The notes: a model not told the origin generated them from the letters alone. A DNA stretch of 64,000 nt from Fluviicola sp. (GCF_039596395.1 NZ_JBCNJT010000002.1:1116001-1180000), one strand, 5' to 3'; positions 20,019-29,679 are shown, counted from the stretch's first letter. Made by a program: numbers and translations.

Positions 20019-20897
20019 ATGCCGAAAAAATACGCAGCCATAGATATCGGATCGAATGCAGCTCGATTGCTCATTGGTGAAATCGCCAAGGAAAACGGGC
20101 ATCCGTATGTCAAGAAGATCTCTTATACGCGACTTCCCCTGCGTTTGGGAGGCGAAGTGTTTGATTCCGGAGAGATCAGTGTGAAAAAAGCCGAAGAGTT
20201 CATTAAGACCATGAAAGCTTTCAGCCTCATTGCGGATATTTTTGATGTTTCTGCGATCCGTGCCTGCGCAACGAGTGCAATGCGTGATGCCGGAAACGGA
20301 ACGGAAGTCATACGCCAGATTAAACGGAATACAGGCATCGAAATCGAAATCATCTCCGGAGATGAAGAAGCCCGCCTGATCTTCGGAACGTTTGCGCTGT
20401 TGGATATTGCGCGCTCCGAATCCTATTTGGTGATCGATGTCGGCGGAGGATCAACAGAAATCAACGTATTTGAGCACGGAAAACGTGTGGCAGCCAAAAG
20501 CTTTGATATCGGTACGGTGCGTATGCTCAAAAACAAAGTCGATAAGAAGGACTGGCGCGAACTCAAAGACTGGATCAAAGAGCATGTGGAGGACAATCCG
20601 CATCTGGTCTACGCAACAGGCGGGAATATCAACAAGATCCACAAGATTTTAGGTTTTAAGGAAAAAGCTCCGGTTACTCTGAGAGCCATGAATAAATTGT
20701 ATGCAGAACTGGAGCCGTTAAGTGTGGGTCAACGTATGGATCTCTTCCAGCTAAAGCCCGATAGAGCGGATGTAATTGTTCCGGCACTGGAAATCTTCCG
20801 TTTTTGTATGAATGCGCTTAAATGCAAGGAAATGTACGTTCCCAAGATCGGTTTGTCGGACGGAATCGTTTACGATCTGCATAAGAAGAAAGTGTAA
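20019..20897 (+). CDS. Exopolyphosphatase / pppGpp phosphohydrolase, Ppx/GppA family
   Basis: Hydrolyses terminal phosphates of polyphosphate or of pppGpp. The protein (292 residues from the ATG at 20019) is an ASKHA-fold enzyme with the phosphate-1 loop IDIGSNAARLLIGE at the N-terminus and the phosphate-2 loop VIDVGGGSTEINVF in the middle. This is the single-domain short form common in Bacteroidota. An upstream in-frame GTG at 19980 would add 13 residues, but the family starts right at the glycine-rich loop, so the ATG is preferred. A TAATTTCG near-consensus -7 box ends 7 nt before that ATG, giving a very short leader. Confidence 0.88.
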   Translation: MPKKYAAIDIGSNAARLLIGEIAKENGHPYVKKISYTRLPLRLGGEVFDSGEISVKKAEEFIKTMKAFSLIADIFDVSAIRACATSAMRDAGNGTEVIRQIKRNTGIEIEIISGDEEARLIFGTFALLDIARSESYLVIDVGGGSTEINVFEHGKRVAAKSFDIGTVRMLKNKVDKKDWRELKDWIKEHVEDNPHLVYATGGNINKIHKILGFKEKAPVTLRAMNKLYAELEPLSVGQRMDLFQLKPDRADVIVPALEIFRFCMNALKCKEMYVPKIGLSDGIVYDLHKKKV

Positions 20898-21072
20898 AAT
20901 CAGTATGGAGTGTGAGTTTTGAGTGTGGAATTCTCTACGCTGGGCAAATCTTCCTGTGGTTTTCCGACATTCCTCACATTTTTTAAAAAATGAAATAATC
21001 ACACAACGACCTTAGATTTGAACACAGGTAAGAAACTGTTAAAGATCAACTTTGTATTATAAAAATCAAAGT

Positions 21073-22056
21073 ATGAAAGTTATAGTAACAGGTTCTTTGG
21101 GTCATATCAGCAAACCGCTCGTGAAATTGCTGGTAAGTCAAAACCACGCCGTAACGGTGATTTCCAGCAATGCAGAAAGAACTCCTGAAATTGAAGCGCT
21201 CGGAGCTACGGCGAAAATCGGGAAAGTAGAAGATGCAGCGTTTCTGGTAAGTGCTTTTAAAGGACACGATGCGGCTTATTGCATGCTGCCTCCCTTTCGG
21301 TTTTTCGATGCTGCTGCACCGGATTACAAAAAAGAAGCAGTACAAATCGCTAAAAATTATGTACATGCAATTCAGGAAAATGGTATTCAAAAGGTGGTGC
21401 ATTTGAGCAGCGTGGGTGCAGAAAAGAAAGCGCACACCGGGCTGCTGGTTTTTCATTACCTGGTTGAGCAGGTTTTCAAAGAACTTCCTTCGGAGATTGC
21501 TTTGACGCATATACGCCCGGGTTCTTTTGATTACAATTTGTACGCATTCACTGACATGATCAAAGGTCGGGGATTTTTAGCCGGTTTCGTGGGTAAATTG
21601 ATTACGCTGCGTCATTACGGACTAAAAGGCTTGTTGAAGGGATATAGCGGGATTATTCTTTCCAATTACGGAGCAGCAGATAAAGTGCCCTGGGTTTCTC
21701 CGCATGATATTGCCGAAGCAGTTTCCGAAGAATTGTGTTCCTCCTTCAACGGACGCAAAATCAGGTATGTTGCCAGCGAAGAGCTTACCTGCCAGGAAGT
21801 CGCATCTATTTTGGGAGCGGCAGTCGGTAAACCTTATTTAAAATGGGTACTGATCAGTGATAAACAAATGACTTCAGCCATGAAGCAATTTGGTGCTCCT
21901 CAGAACATTGCGCTCGAATTTACAGAAATGAACAAGGTGATGCACGACGGCAGTGTTTTCGAAGATTATTATAAAAACAGACCGGCTCAGTTGGGAAAGG
22001 TAAAAATGAGGGATTTTGCTCAGGAATTTGCAGTACATTTCAGGAAAGATTCCTGA
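21073..22056 (+). CDS. NmrA-like NAD(P)-binding protein (atypical SDR)
   Basis: A 327-residue Rossmann-fold protein. The N-terminus VIVTGSLGHISKPLVKLL contains the nucleotide-binding loop, and VVHLSSVGAEKK marks the atypical SDR (NmrA-like) group, which includes both reductases and redox-sensing regulators. The ATG at 21073 is chosen over 21052 because it places the Rossmann strand at the N-terminus. The AraC-type regulator gene follows after 24 nt on the same strand, so the pair is probably one unit, and the regulator may control it. The substrate is unknown. Confidence 0.8.
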   Translation: MKVIVTGSLGHISKPLVKLLVSQNHAVTVISSNAERTPEIEALGATAKIGKVEDAAFLVSAFKGHDAAYCMLPPFRFFDAAAPDYKKEAVQIAKNYVHAIQENGIQKVVHLSSVGAEKKAHTGLLVFHYLVEQVFKELPSEIALTHIRPGSFDYNLYAFTDMIKGRGFLAGFVGKLITLRHYGLKGLLKGYSGIILSNYGAADKVPWVSPHDIAEAVSEELCSSFNGRKIRYVASEELTCQEVASILGAAVGKPYLKWVLISDKQMTSAMKQFGAPQNIALEFTEMNKVMHDGSVFEDYYKNRPAQLGKVKMRDFAQEFAVHFRKDS

Positions 22057-22080
22057 TAAAGAATCACCGAATAACTGAAA

Positions 22081-22992
22081 ATGAGTCCATATCACATAAA
22101 AACGATCGAAGAATATCACCGCATTCTGGGAATCGGAGCTCCGGAGCATCCGCTGATCAGTGTGATCAATCTGGAAGAGGTTCCTGCGTATTCGGGAGAT
22201 GAGGCCGTTTCTGTGGTGTTTGATTTCTATATGATCTCATTAAAAGAAACGGTTAGCGGAAACGTGAAGTATAAGTATGGCCAGCAGCAGTACGATTTTG
22301 ATAACGGCATGTTGTTTTTCCTAGCTCCCCGGCAGGTGTTTTCCTTCCAGGCTGAAGAGGGTTTTAAAAGCAAGGGGTGGATGATTTTGATTCACCCGGA
22401 TTTTATGTGGGGAACTTCGCTTGCAAAGACAATCGGTCAGTACGGGTTTTTTGATTATGCGGTAAATGAAGCCTTATTTATTTCTGAAAAGGAAGAACAG
22501 GTACTTGTGCAGTTCATAACGAATATTGAGCGGGAATATCGTGCGAATGTGGATCAGTTCAGCGAACACATTATTGTTTCTCAACTGGAATCTTTATTAA
22601 GTTATTCAGAGCGCTTTTACCAAAGACAGTTCTTTACGCGTAAGATCAGCAATCATGGATTACTTGATCGCCTCGAAAAATTACTGGATGCCAAATTCAA
22701 GGATATTCATCTGGCCGAAGCCGGCATACCTACGGTAAACGATTTGGCAGCTGAACTGAATATCTCTCCGAATTACCTGAGTAATGTACTGAAAGTGACT
22801 ACGGGTTTGAGCACCCAGCAGCACATTCACGGGAAAGTAGTTGAAAAAGCCAAAGAAAAGCTGTCTACTACTGGGCTTACAGTTTCTGAAATAGCTTACG
22901 GGCTCGGTTTCGAGTATACGCAATCTTTCAGTAAGCTTTTTAAGAGCAAAACGGGATTAAGCCCGCTGGAATTCAGGCAGTCTTTTCATTAA
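22081..22992 (+). CDS. AraC-family transcriptional regulator
   Basis: A 303-residue DNA-binding regulator. The C-terminal 100 residues contain two helix-turn-helix units (VNDLAAELNISPNYLSNVLK, then VSEIAYGLGFEYTQSFSKLF with KSKTGLSPLEFRQ), the AraC/XylS signature. The N-terminal 190 residues resemble the cupin-like ligand domain (FDNGMLFFLAPRQ). It probably regulates the NmrA-like gene 24 nt upstream. Its stop codon overlaps that of the convergent phosphatase gene by 4 nt (the palindrome TTAA serves both). Confidence 0.9.
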   Translation: MSPYHIKTIEEYHRILGIGAPEHPLISVINLEEVPAYSGDEAVSVVFDFYMISLKETVSGNVKYKYGQQQYDFDNGMLFFLAPRQVFSFQAEEGFKSKGWMILIHPDFMWGTSLAKTIGQYGFFDYAVNEALFISEKEEQVLVQFITNIEREYRANVDQFSEHIIVSQLESLLSYSERFYQRQFFTRKISNHGLLDRLEKLLDAKFKDIHLAEAGIPTVNDLAAELNISPNYLSNVLKVTTGLSTQQHIHGKVVEKAKEKLSTTGLTVSEIAYGLGFEYTQSFSKLFKSKTGLSPLEFRQSFH

Positions 22993-24770
22993 CCGATCCG
23001 TATTCCAAGAACCGTAATATCGTCTACCTGTTCTAAATCCTCGCTGTACGCAGATTTCCATGCCTCAATGGTTGAATCCAGGATCTTCCCTTGTTCATTC
23101 ATCGGTTTGTGGGCATTTTCTGCCAGGAGGTTCTTGAAGTTACGGCTCATGAATTTTTTCCCTCTTTCACCTCCGAACTGATCGGAATAACCGTCCGTGA
23201 ATAAGTAGAAGACATCGCCTTTATTCGCCACCATTTCGTGATTGGTGAATTCCTTCATATCCGGGTAGATCGCAATCGGGCGCTTATCCGGTTTCAGTTC
23301 TTCCAGCTTGTTGCTTTTCGCAGAAACGATGTACAACGGGTTGTTGGCACCGGACCAGTGACACTTGTATGTTTTGTTGTTGATCAATAAGAGGGAAATG
23401 TCCATTCCGTCCATTTGTTCGCCCTGGATTCCTTTTTGCTGCAAGGAATCAATTACTTTGTCGCGTAATTCATTCAAAATGATGTCTGCGCGCGTTATTT
23501 CCTGCTGTTTGACGATCTCATTCAGCAAGCTGATGCACAACATGCTCACAAAAGCTCCGGGAACACCATGACCGGTACAATCTGCTACTGCAACCAGTGT
23601 CCAGTCGCCTCTGCGGTCCACGAAGAAGAAATCCCCGCTCACGATGTCTTTCGGTTTGTACATCACGAAGAAATCACCCGGAATGGTGCCGCGAATCGTT
23701 TGTTCGTCCGGTAATACCGCATTTTGAATGCGCAATGCATAGCGGATACTATCGGTTAGTTCGAACAGGATCTTTTCGATCTGGTCTTTTTGGCTGCTCA
23801 CAATAGCGTGCTGTTCGGAAAGTTCACGGATTGATTTTTTACGCTGCACAGCATTTCGGTACAAAATATAGGCAATCCCAAGAATCAGTACCAGTACAAC
23901 CAGTGCCATGATGAGAATCACGCGCTGCATGCCCAGTTTTTGCAGCTGTTCGTTGATCTGGCCTTTTTGCGCCTCGATGTTGCGTTTCTGTTCGAATAAA
24001 ATATCTTCCTGGTCTGAAATGGCTTTTGCCTGGTCTTCCAGTTTTTGCGCCTGTTCTTCCAGGATGGTGCCTTGCTCATCGAGCATTTTCATTTTCTCTT
24101 TGAGCGTGAGTTTCTGGTAGTTGATCTTCGCTTTTTGATCCTTAATGGTTTCTTCCTTAGCCGCAACTTTTTCGCGCTCTTTTTCCAGCTTTTCAGTCGA
24201 TTCGTTCAGCAATTCTTCCCACTGAACGGTTCCTTCCATGTATTGCTCGAATTGATTGGTGAGTTTCAACCCGGCTTTTTCCATGTTGGCCTGGTTCACG
24301 GTGAAATCGTCTTTTTTCAGGCGGCCGTTGAAGTTGACCATCACATAATCATCGTCCTTGCACGAATTGGTGATCAAAAGTGTTGGATTTCCTGAAATTG
24401 CTTTGGCAATTTTTTCGATTTTCTTGTTGAACTTTTTATCGACACAAAGCACCTGTGTGGCGCTGATCGCATCCGGACTTTTGAAGTGGACCACGTTGAC
24501 TCTCTTTCCTCTCAGAGAAATTCCCTCGTATTTTTTGCGAAGAATGCTGTAAAACGAAGTATCGCTGTCGAGCACTCCGATTTGAAAAGTCTGGAAAGAA
24601 GCCTGATTTTCCCAGCTTGTATTCAGCATGATCGGATAGAGGCTGGTGGCAACGGATTCGTCGGATCGTGAAAATTGTGCAGAAGCATCCGAAGCAAAAC
24701 TTACGAGTAAAAATGCAAGCAGGTACTTCAATCGCTTAGCGAATGAGCCGTTATAAGGTATACTGTTCAT
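22989..24770 (-). CDS. YfiR-domain / coiled-coil / SpoIIE-type PP2C phosphatase
   Basis: The 593-residue protein (from the ATG at 24770, which starts a signal peptide ending in SDASAQ) has a YfiR-like (DUF4154) periplasmic domain at about 35-170, with FQIGVLDSD, HFKSPD and LLITNS segments. A long coiled coil at about 187-280 follows, then one membrane helix at about 284-304, and a cytoplasmic SpoIIE/PP2C domain (VAVADCTGHGVPGAFVSMLC, FTDGYSDQFGG). In sequence order this is a one-protein signal path: a periplasmic sensor that reaches the phosphatase through the membrane. The target, probably an anti-sigma or anti-anti-sigma partner, is not in the window. An in-frame start 24 codons upstream lacks a signal-like sequence. 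Confidence 0.85.
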   Translation of the reverse strand: MNSIPYNGSFAKRLKYLLAFLLVSFASDASAQFSRSDESVATSLYPIMLNTSWENQASFQTFQIGVLDSDTSFYSILRKKYEGISLRGKRVNVVHFKSPDAISATQVLCVDKKFNKKIEKIAKAISGNPTLLITNSCKDDDYVMVNFNGRLKKDDFTVNQANMEKAGLKLTNQFEQYMEGTVQWEELLNESTEKLEKEREKVAAKEETIKDQKAKINYQKLTLKEKMKMLDEQGTILEEQAQKLEDQAKAISDQEDILFEQKRNIEAQKGQINEQLQKLGMQRVILIMALVVLVLILGIAYILYRNAVQRKKSIRELSEQHAIVSSQKDQIEKILFELTDSIRYALRIQNAVLPDEQTIRGTIPGDFFVMYKPKDIVSGDFFFVDRRGDWTLVAVADCTGHGVPGAFVSMLCISLLNEIVKQQEITRADIILNELRDKVIDSLQQKGIQGEQMDGMDISLLLINNKTYKCHWSGANNPLYIVSAKSNKLEELKPDKRPIAIYPDMKEFTNHEMVANKGDVFYLFTDGYSDQFGGERGKKFMSRNFKNLLAENAHKPMNEQGKILDSTIEAWKSAYSEDLEQVDDITVLGIRIG

Positions 24771-25146
24771 GTCCACGATCAAAAAAATTTGTTCGAAACG
24801 GTTTATGTAAGAGTGTAATTGGCACAAAGGTATGAAAAACAAAAGTTATGGCGGAAAAGTTCTGTAATAAGAAAGGGTTAAATAATCCGGGGTTTTTCTC
24901 TTCTTTTTCGCTTCGATTTAGCAGAAACAGGTGCTAAGCCCGCTTGAAACAGATTCCTTTAAGTTCCGCAATGTGTCTTTAGTAACGATCAGTGAGCGAT
25001 TGAAAGTTAAAATTCACATTATAATGGAATAGTGCAGAGAATCGCTTACTAAAAGTGTTGAATTTCACAGGAATAATTTCGGATACCGTGTCTGTTTAAA
25101 GTCCGGATGATTATTTTTACCCGCTTATCGCATAATTCATTCAATC
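24771..25146. other. intergenic region with one inverted repeat
   Basis: About 376 nt between the divergent phosphatase and beta-lactamase-fold genes. The only structure I see is an 11-bp imperfect inverted repeat, AGTGAGCGATT at 24991-25001 and AATCGCTTACT at 25040-25050, with one G-T position. It could be a hairpin or a regulator site. No gene was found. Confidence 0.4.
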
Positions 25147-26511
25147 ATGAAACAGAAACTTCTTGTATGCTTAATGCTTTTATCTGGTCAGACATTTGCT
25201 CAGCTCAGTGCTCAAAAAACGCGCTTGCTGGATTCGCTGTTCAATCAGCTGAATGAAAATCAGATGTCCATGGGAAGTATCAGCATTTTCAAAGACGGAA
25301 AAGAAGTATACGCGAAGTGTTACGGTATCTCCAACAAGAAAAACGGAACAGACATTCCTGCTTCAAAGGAAAAAACACACTACCGGATCGGGTCAATCAG
25401 CAAAGTTTTTACAGCGTTTTTGATTATGAAATCCGTAGAATCGGGTAAACTTTCCCTGAAACAACCTATTGTGGAATTTTTCCCGGATTTGAATGGAGCT
25501 TCAACAGTTACCATCGAACAATTATTAGTACATAAAAACAAGCTCCCGATATTTCACCGGGTTGATGACCTGGAAGAATTGAGAAAATCAAAAACGGAAA
25601 GCGAACTGATTGCGACGGTAAATAAAGGAAAACCAAATCCGGATAGCTTGAAAACGGTTTACAATAATTTGAACTACATTCTTTTGGGACTTATTGTTGA
25701 AAAAGTGAATGGGGCCGGTTATAATGAGGTATTGAAAAACAGCCTGAATTCACTGGAACAAAAGGAAGTATACGGAACATTCCATTTATTGGATTATCAA
25801 AAGAATGAAGCAAATTCATTTCATATTTCGAATGAGAATTGGGTAGAAGATTACGAGATCCGGGAATGCCCGATTGCGGATGGTTCGGGGTTTCTGCTTT
25901 CCAATCCTCAAACATTGAACACATTTATGTACGCGTTGTTCAATGGAAAGCTGCTGTCTGAAGAAAGCCTTAAACAGATGCTTCCGGCAGGTTCCATGTT
26001 TGGTTACGGATTGATGAAGGCTAATTTTGATGAGCATAAAGGATTCGGTCATACCGGAAGAATTGAAGGATTTACTTCTGCAGCAACCTATTTTACGGAA
26101 GATAAGATCAATGTAGCATTGCTGCAGAACGGAACGGTTTATCCGATGAATGATATTTTAATCCTTGTAGGAGACATTCTGTTTGATAAGCAGGTAGAGA
26201 TTCCGAATTTCAAAAAAGTGACGTTGAGTACCGCAGAAACGGCAGCTTTGCTGGGAACTTATGAGAATGCGGAAGAGGGTTATAAAGTCATTGCAGATCT
26301 TTCAAAAGGACAATTGCGGATCCGTGTTGCCAAAGGAAACGGCTTTATGAATAAAATGATCCTCGAAACATATGCTTTAAGCCCAAGCCGGATTTTCAAT
26401 CCTTCTCAGGGAATTATCTTTGATTTCATCAAACGGAATAACGGAACATATTCCGAATGTGAAATGCGGGTAAACGGTTCCAAATTACCGTTGAAGAAAA
26501 TTTCCGAATAA
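25147..26511 (+). CDS. Serine beta-lactamase-fold hydrolase (class C/DD-peptidase family)
   Basis: A 454-residue exported hydrolase with a signal peptide of about 18 residues (QTFAQ). The active-site motifs are all present: S83-I-S-K86 (SxxK), Y172-N-N174 (YxN) and H302-T-G304 (HTG, equivalent to KTG). These proteins include esterases, D-amino acid peptidases and beta-lactamases; HTG in place of KTG is commoner in esterases and peptidases than in class C enzymes that cleave beta-lactams, so drug resistance should not be assumed. The last 120 residues form an extra domain found in many such Bacteroidota proteins. It is monocistronic. Confidence 0.85.
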   Translation: MKQKLLVCLMLLSGQTFAQLSAQKTRLLDSLFNQLNENQMSMGSISIFKDGKEVYAKCYGISNKKNGTDIPASKEKTHYRIGSISKVFTAFLIMKSVESGKLSLKQPIVEFFPDLNGASTVTIEQLLVHKNKLPIFHRVDDLEELRKSKTESELIATVNKGKPNPDSLKTVYNNLNYILLGLIVEKVNGAGYNEVLKNSLNSLEQKEVYGTFHLLDYQKNEANSFHISNENWVEDYEIRECPIADGSGFLLSNPQTLNTFMYALFNGKLLSEESLKQMLPAGSMFGYGLMKANFDEHKGFGHTGRIEGFTSAATYFTEDKINVALLQNGTVYPMNDILILVGDILFDKQVEIPNFKKVTLSTAETAALLGTYENAEEGYKVIADLSKGQLRIRVAKGNGFMNKMILETYALSPSRIFNPSQGIIFDFIKRNNGTYSECEMRVNGSKLPLKKISE

Positions 26512-26519
26512 GGTTTTTC

Positions 26520-27014
26520 TTAAGGATTCAGCGAAATGGTTTTGGTTTCCTTCTGGAAGGTAATGACCATGTTCTCGCGCGTGATGGATTTGATCACGAT
26601 GCCGTCAAATATTTCCTCGTTGGGATAGATTTTATACATCGTACCGTCGATGGAGATCAATGCCCGCGGTTTTTTGGAAGTGGTTTTCTGTACAAGGCCA
26701 TAATACTTAATGGCAGGCCAGTAGACCGGAGGCTTTTCCTTCTTCTTAGGCGGTTCCGGAGGAGCCAGATTTTCATTGCCGGCGGTTGCAGCAGGTTTCA
26801 CAGCAATGCGGCCGGTTTTCAGAAAAGGATCTGCATAATTCGCTTTTAAATGGAAATTTTTCTTCGGCTGAATATTTTCCAGTTTCATTTCATCGACCTG
26901 TGCCACAGGTACATTTCCTTCCTCTGTAATATTGGAACTGATGCGCACAAACAGTTTGAAGTAGATAAAACCTACCACCACCAATAAAACATATGTGAAG
27001 CGTTTGTTTTTCAA
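26520..27014 (-). CDS. GspC/PilP-like inner-membrane protein of the secretion operon
   Basis: A 164-residue protein with one N-terminal membrane helix (about 8-24), a proline-rich linker (PPEPPKKKEKPPVYWP) and a small C-terminal beta domain. The N-A-D-P-F-L sequence before the linker and the size fit GspC or PilP proteins, which link the inner-membrane assembly to the secretin. It is the last gene of the 13-gene operon, 4 nt after the lipoprotein gene. The GspC/PilP call rests on layout and position, as sequence conservation in this family is weak. Confidence 0.6.
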   Translation of the reverse strand: MKNKRFTYVLLVVVGFIYFKLFVRISSNITEEGNVPVAQVDEMKLENIQPKKNFHLKANYADPFLKTGRIAVKPAATAGNENLAPPEPPKKKEKPPVYWPAIKYYGLVQKTTSKKPRALISIDGTMYKIYPNEEIFDGIVIKSITRENMVITFQKETKTISLNP

Positions 27015-27018
27015 AGGA

Positions 27019-28011
27019 TTATTGTACGGTTATGGTGTTGTAAACTGTAGTCGGAACAGGACCTTCATTCCCTGCTTCATCTATTAATATCACGCGCCAG
27101 TAATACGTTCCGGGAACAATATCGGCGATGGAAACAGAATTGGAAGTACTTGTACCGCTTTTATAAATGGTGGCAAAATTGGCAAAAGTGGATAATTCTA
27201 CTTTTCCGCCTACCGGAGATTGAACGATTCCCACATCGGCCGGTAAATTCCAGTCAAACGTAATGGATCCCGCGGGCGCCGTTCCATTATTCGCAGGTGA
27301 AACCGGTGTTCCGCTTCCAGGATCTGTTTTATCGATGTAAAAAACGCGCTTGGAGTAACTCGTTTCACCGCCTCCGGTCAAATAGGCTTTTACTCCCCAG
27401 GAATAAGCTCCTTCGTTCAATTGCGTACCGTTTAGTGAATTGATGGTCACTGAATTTAACTGATCGGCAATATCCAGCAAGGTTCCGGAAAAGGTTTCTG
27501 TTGCATGCAATTCAAAGGTACAGCTCGAAACGTTGGATAAAGACTGGGTGTTCCAGGAGAAAACTCCCGTGAAATCTTCATTGAAATAAGCTCCGGAAGC
27601 GGGTGAACCCAGCGTAACACTTCCATTGGAACTTCCCTGTGATGTTCCGACCCAAAAGCGTTTGATTGCAGATGGGTTGGAACTGAAACCGGCATTCATG
27701 GCTGTAATGCGGATTTCATACTGTGCAGAATCCAACCCGAAGAAGAAATTGGTGCCGGTCACGATCGAATCCAGCGGAAAGCTTTGGATGTTCCCAAACT
27801 CGGGGCTAACGATCTCAATGCGGTACTTGGTTGCTCCTTCCAGTTCTTCCCATTTGATGTGGACCGGATTTGCGTTGATCGTGGAATTATTGGCCGGAAG
27901 AATCAATACCGGAGTTTCCCCGGAAATGTCTTTCTCGATGAAATCCTTGCATCCGAACAGGCTCAGGGCAACAAAAATCGCCAGTAGCTTAGTGATATAT
28001 CTTTTGTACAT
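27019..28011 (-). CDS. Lipoprotein with fibronectin-type/Ig-like domains in the secretion operon
   Basis: A 330-residue lipoprotein with lipobox SLFGC (Cys21). Three beta-sandwich units follow, each with a P-A-N-N/S-P-A start and a Y-x-W or W-x-V core (for example ILPANNSTINANPVHIKWEELEGATK cut into repeats of about 100 residues). Such FN3-like units usually bind proteins or sugars. It overlaps the PilO-like gene by 23 nt, so it belongs to the secretion operon; I infer an outer-membrane partner of the secretin or a cargo-binding factor. No classical pilotin motif is seen. Confidence 0.6.
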   Translation of the reverse strand: MYKRYITKLLAIFVALSLFGCKDFIEKDISGETPVLILPANNSTINANPVHIKWEELEGATKYRIEIVSPEFGNIQSFPLDSIVTGTNFFFGLDSAQYEIRITAMNAGFSSNPSAIKRFWVGTSQGSSNGSVTLGSPASGAYFNEDFTGVFSWNTQSLSNVSSCTFELHATETFSGTLLDIADQLNSVTINSLNGTQLNEGAYSWGVKAYLTGGGETSYSKRVFYIDKTDPGSGTPVSPANNGTAPAGSITFDWNLPADVGIVQSPVGGKVELSTFANFATIYKSGTSTSNSVSIADIVPGTYYWRVILIDEAGNEGPVPTTVYNTITVQ

Positions 28012-28528
28012 AGTTCTGAATTAATAAGGTAGTTGTTAAATCTGTTTTATTGGTTACCGGATCTTTTTCCGAGCTCATTAAAAAATGGATGAGCCGTGCA
28101 TCTTCAAAAGATCCTTCCAGGGCATATATAAATTTGAGAACGGAAATAAAATCGCCTCTCAGTTCGATCTTAAAGGTATTGATTTTGAAATCAGGATGTT
28201 CAAATCCGTAAACTTCATCGATTTGTTTGACCTCAATTTTGGAAGATCTTTGGGCCAGGAAGTTCAGAAACCCTTGCTGTACTTCTTCCACTGAAACGTT
28301 TTCTTTCCCGAGCAGCTTATTTAACCGGGCCACATTTTTTTGCAGCAATTGAATTTCTTTCTGGGAATTGAGTGCTTCCTGCTTTTTGATTTCCAGTTCG
28401 TTGATGTAATTGTTTGTTTCAATCGTTTTACTGAATGCTCTTTTATAAGATACAGCAAAAAGAAGTACTGCCAGGATCAGCAGCGCCAGGTTCTTTTGTT
28501 TGTAGCTATATTTTTCAAAAAGTGTCAT
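27989..28528 (-). CDS. PilO/GspM-like protein
   Basis: A 179-residue protein with a short cytoplasmic start, one membrane helix (about 14-29), a coiled coil (about 40-75, IELEIKKQEALNSQKE-like) and a C-terminal ferredoxin-like domain. This is the typical layout of PilO/GspM, which pairs with PilN/GspL in the inner-membrane platform. It overlaps the GspL-like gene by 4 nt, matching the L-M order of type II systems. Confidence 0.65.
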   Translation of the reverse strand: MTLFEKYSYKQKNLALLILAVLLFAVSYKRAFSKTIETNNYINELEIKKQEALNSQKEIQLLQKNVARLNKLLGKENVSVEEVQQGFLNFLAQRSSKIEVKQIDEVYGFEHPDFKINTFKIELRGDFISVLKFIYALEGSFEDARLIHFLMSSEKDPVTNKTDLTTTLLIQNYVQKIYH

Positions 28529-29679
28529 TCGCGGATGTGTATGATGATGTGAAAGATTGAATTGCGATCATCCAATCTGGAATAATTGATTACTTCTACA
28601 CTTTGTACCCATTCCTTTTTTTCCAGGTCTTCCATCCAGTCATCGAGGATTTTGCTGTTCAGGGTAATCCCATGAATAATAATCCGGGAATTATCCGTTT
28701 CCACTTTGTGCTTGGGTTTCAGTTGCTGCGCCAATGGAAAAAGCTCCATTTCGGTGAATTGGATGTCTTTGGGAACCGTTACCCCGATTTCATCGGCATA
28801 GTAAGACAGCAGATTACGGGATTGCATTCCGGAGTTTTGGAACAGGACCAGTTTTCGCTGCTTTTCCTGTTTGATGCGGTCAATTACCGCGAAATTATCC
28901 TGGTAACCGGCTATTTCTTCTTCGTAATCAACTGCAACCTGGTTGAGGTGGTTCACCACAAAGTAATTAACGGTCAGCGTAATTAAAAAGAAGCCCAGAA
29001 TACTCAACCCGATAATGCGGAATTGCCTGAAATCTTTGTAATTCGATTTCGTTTTTTGGAAGGTTTCTTCATCAATGGCCTGGTAGAACGGATCCGGATG
29101 CGTATGTTTTTGGAACGTGTAGTTGATAATGGCTTCCGTGTAAGCTGTCAGAACCTGCTTTTCGGATAACTCCTGTTCGTTTTTCGAAAGAATGACCTGG
29201 TCTGCAGTCGGAAAAGCAAGCACATAATCCGATTGGATGGTAGTCAATTTTTCCACTCTAAAAGGCAGGATGGATGGCCCGATGTACAATGCCCAAATGA
29301 ATCCTTTAGCAGCTTCGATCGGTTGCAAAAACTCGTCGATCACATTTTTCCGGGCGAAAGAAACCAAAATAGAACCGGATCGTTCGTAGCTGTTAAAATA
29401 GAATTCGTCTTCTCTTCCCGAAACCAGTAAACGTTCCTTGTAATTCGGTGCATTTTCAACACTGCGAGCCAATATTCCCGCACCTCTCACATGAATGATG
29501 AACGGAATGGTCTTATCCGCTTTTTTCAGGATTTCTTCCATCGATTCAAAAGACACCAGGTCGTGCGCGGTAGTTTGTCCGCTAATAACGGCATAGTGCA
29601 GCAAAGCATTCCCGGAATGATTGTGAATCAAAACCAGGTTGTACTTTTTGGGGGCGCTATGTTGAAAAGGCAATTTCAT
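28525..29679 (-). CDS. GspL/PilM-PilN-like protein
   Basis: A 384-residue protein with a large N-terminal cytoplasmic domain (about 1-210) reminiscent of the actin-like domain of GspL, one membrane helix (about 217-237, ILGFFLITLTVNYFVV), a coiled coil and a small C-terminal periplasmic domain. This is the GspL arrangement: PilM and PilN fused in one chain. It would tie the ATPase to the periplasmic part of the machine. Sequence similarity is weak and the call rests on the layout and the position just after the secretin gene (1-nt overlap). Confidence 0.6.
   Translation of the reverse strand: MKLPFQHSAPKKYNLVLIHNHSGNALLHYAVISGQTTAHDLVSFESMEEILKKADKTIPFIIHVRGAGILARSVENAPNYKERLLVSGREDEFYFNSYERSGSILVSFARKNVIDEFLQPIEAAKGFIWALYIGPSILPFRVEKLTTIQSDYVLAFPTADQVILSKNEQELSEKQVLTAYTEAIINYTFQKHTHPDPFYQAIDEETFQKTKSNYKDFRQFRIIGLSILGFFLITLTVNYFVVNHLNQVAVDYEEEIAGYQDNFAVIDRIKQEKQRKLVLFQNSGMQSRNLLSYYADEIGVTVPKDIQFTEMELFPLAQQLKPKHKVETDNSRIIIHGITLNSKILDDWMEDLEKKEWVQSVEVINYSRLDDRNSIFHIIIHIRE

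Noticed and set aside
25147-26511. Class C beta-lactamase resistance gene
   Set aside because: The motifs show the fold only; HTG and the C-terminal domain fit esterase or peptidase members, so resistance is not supported.
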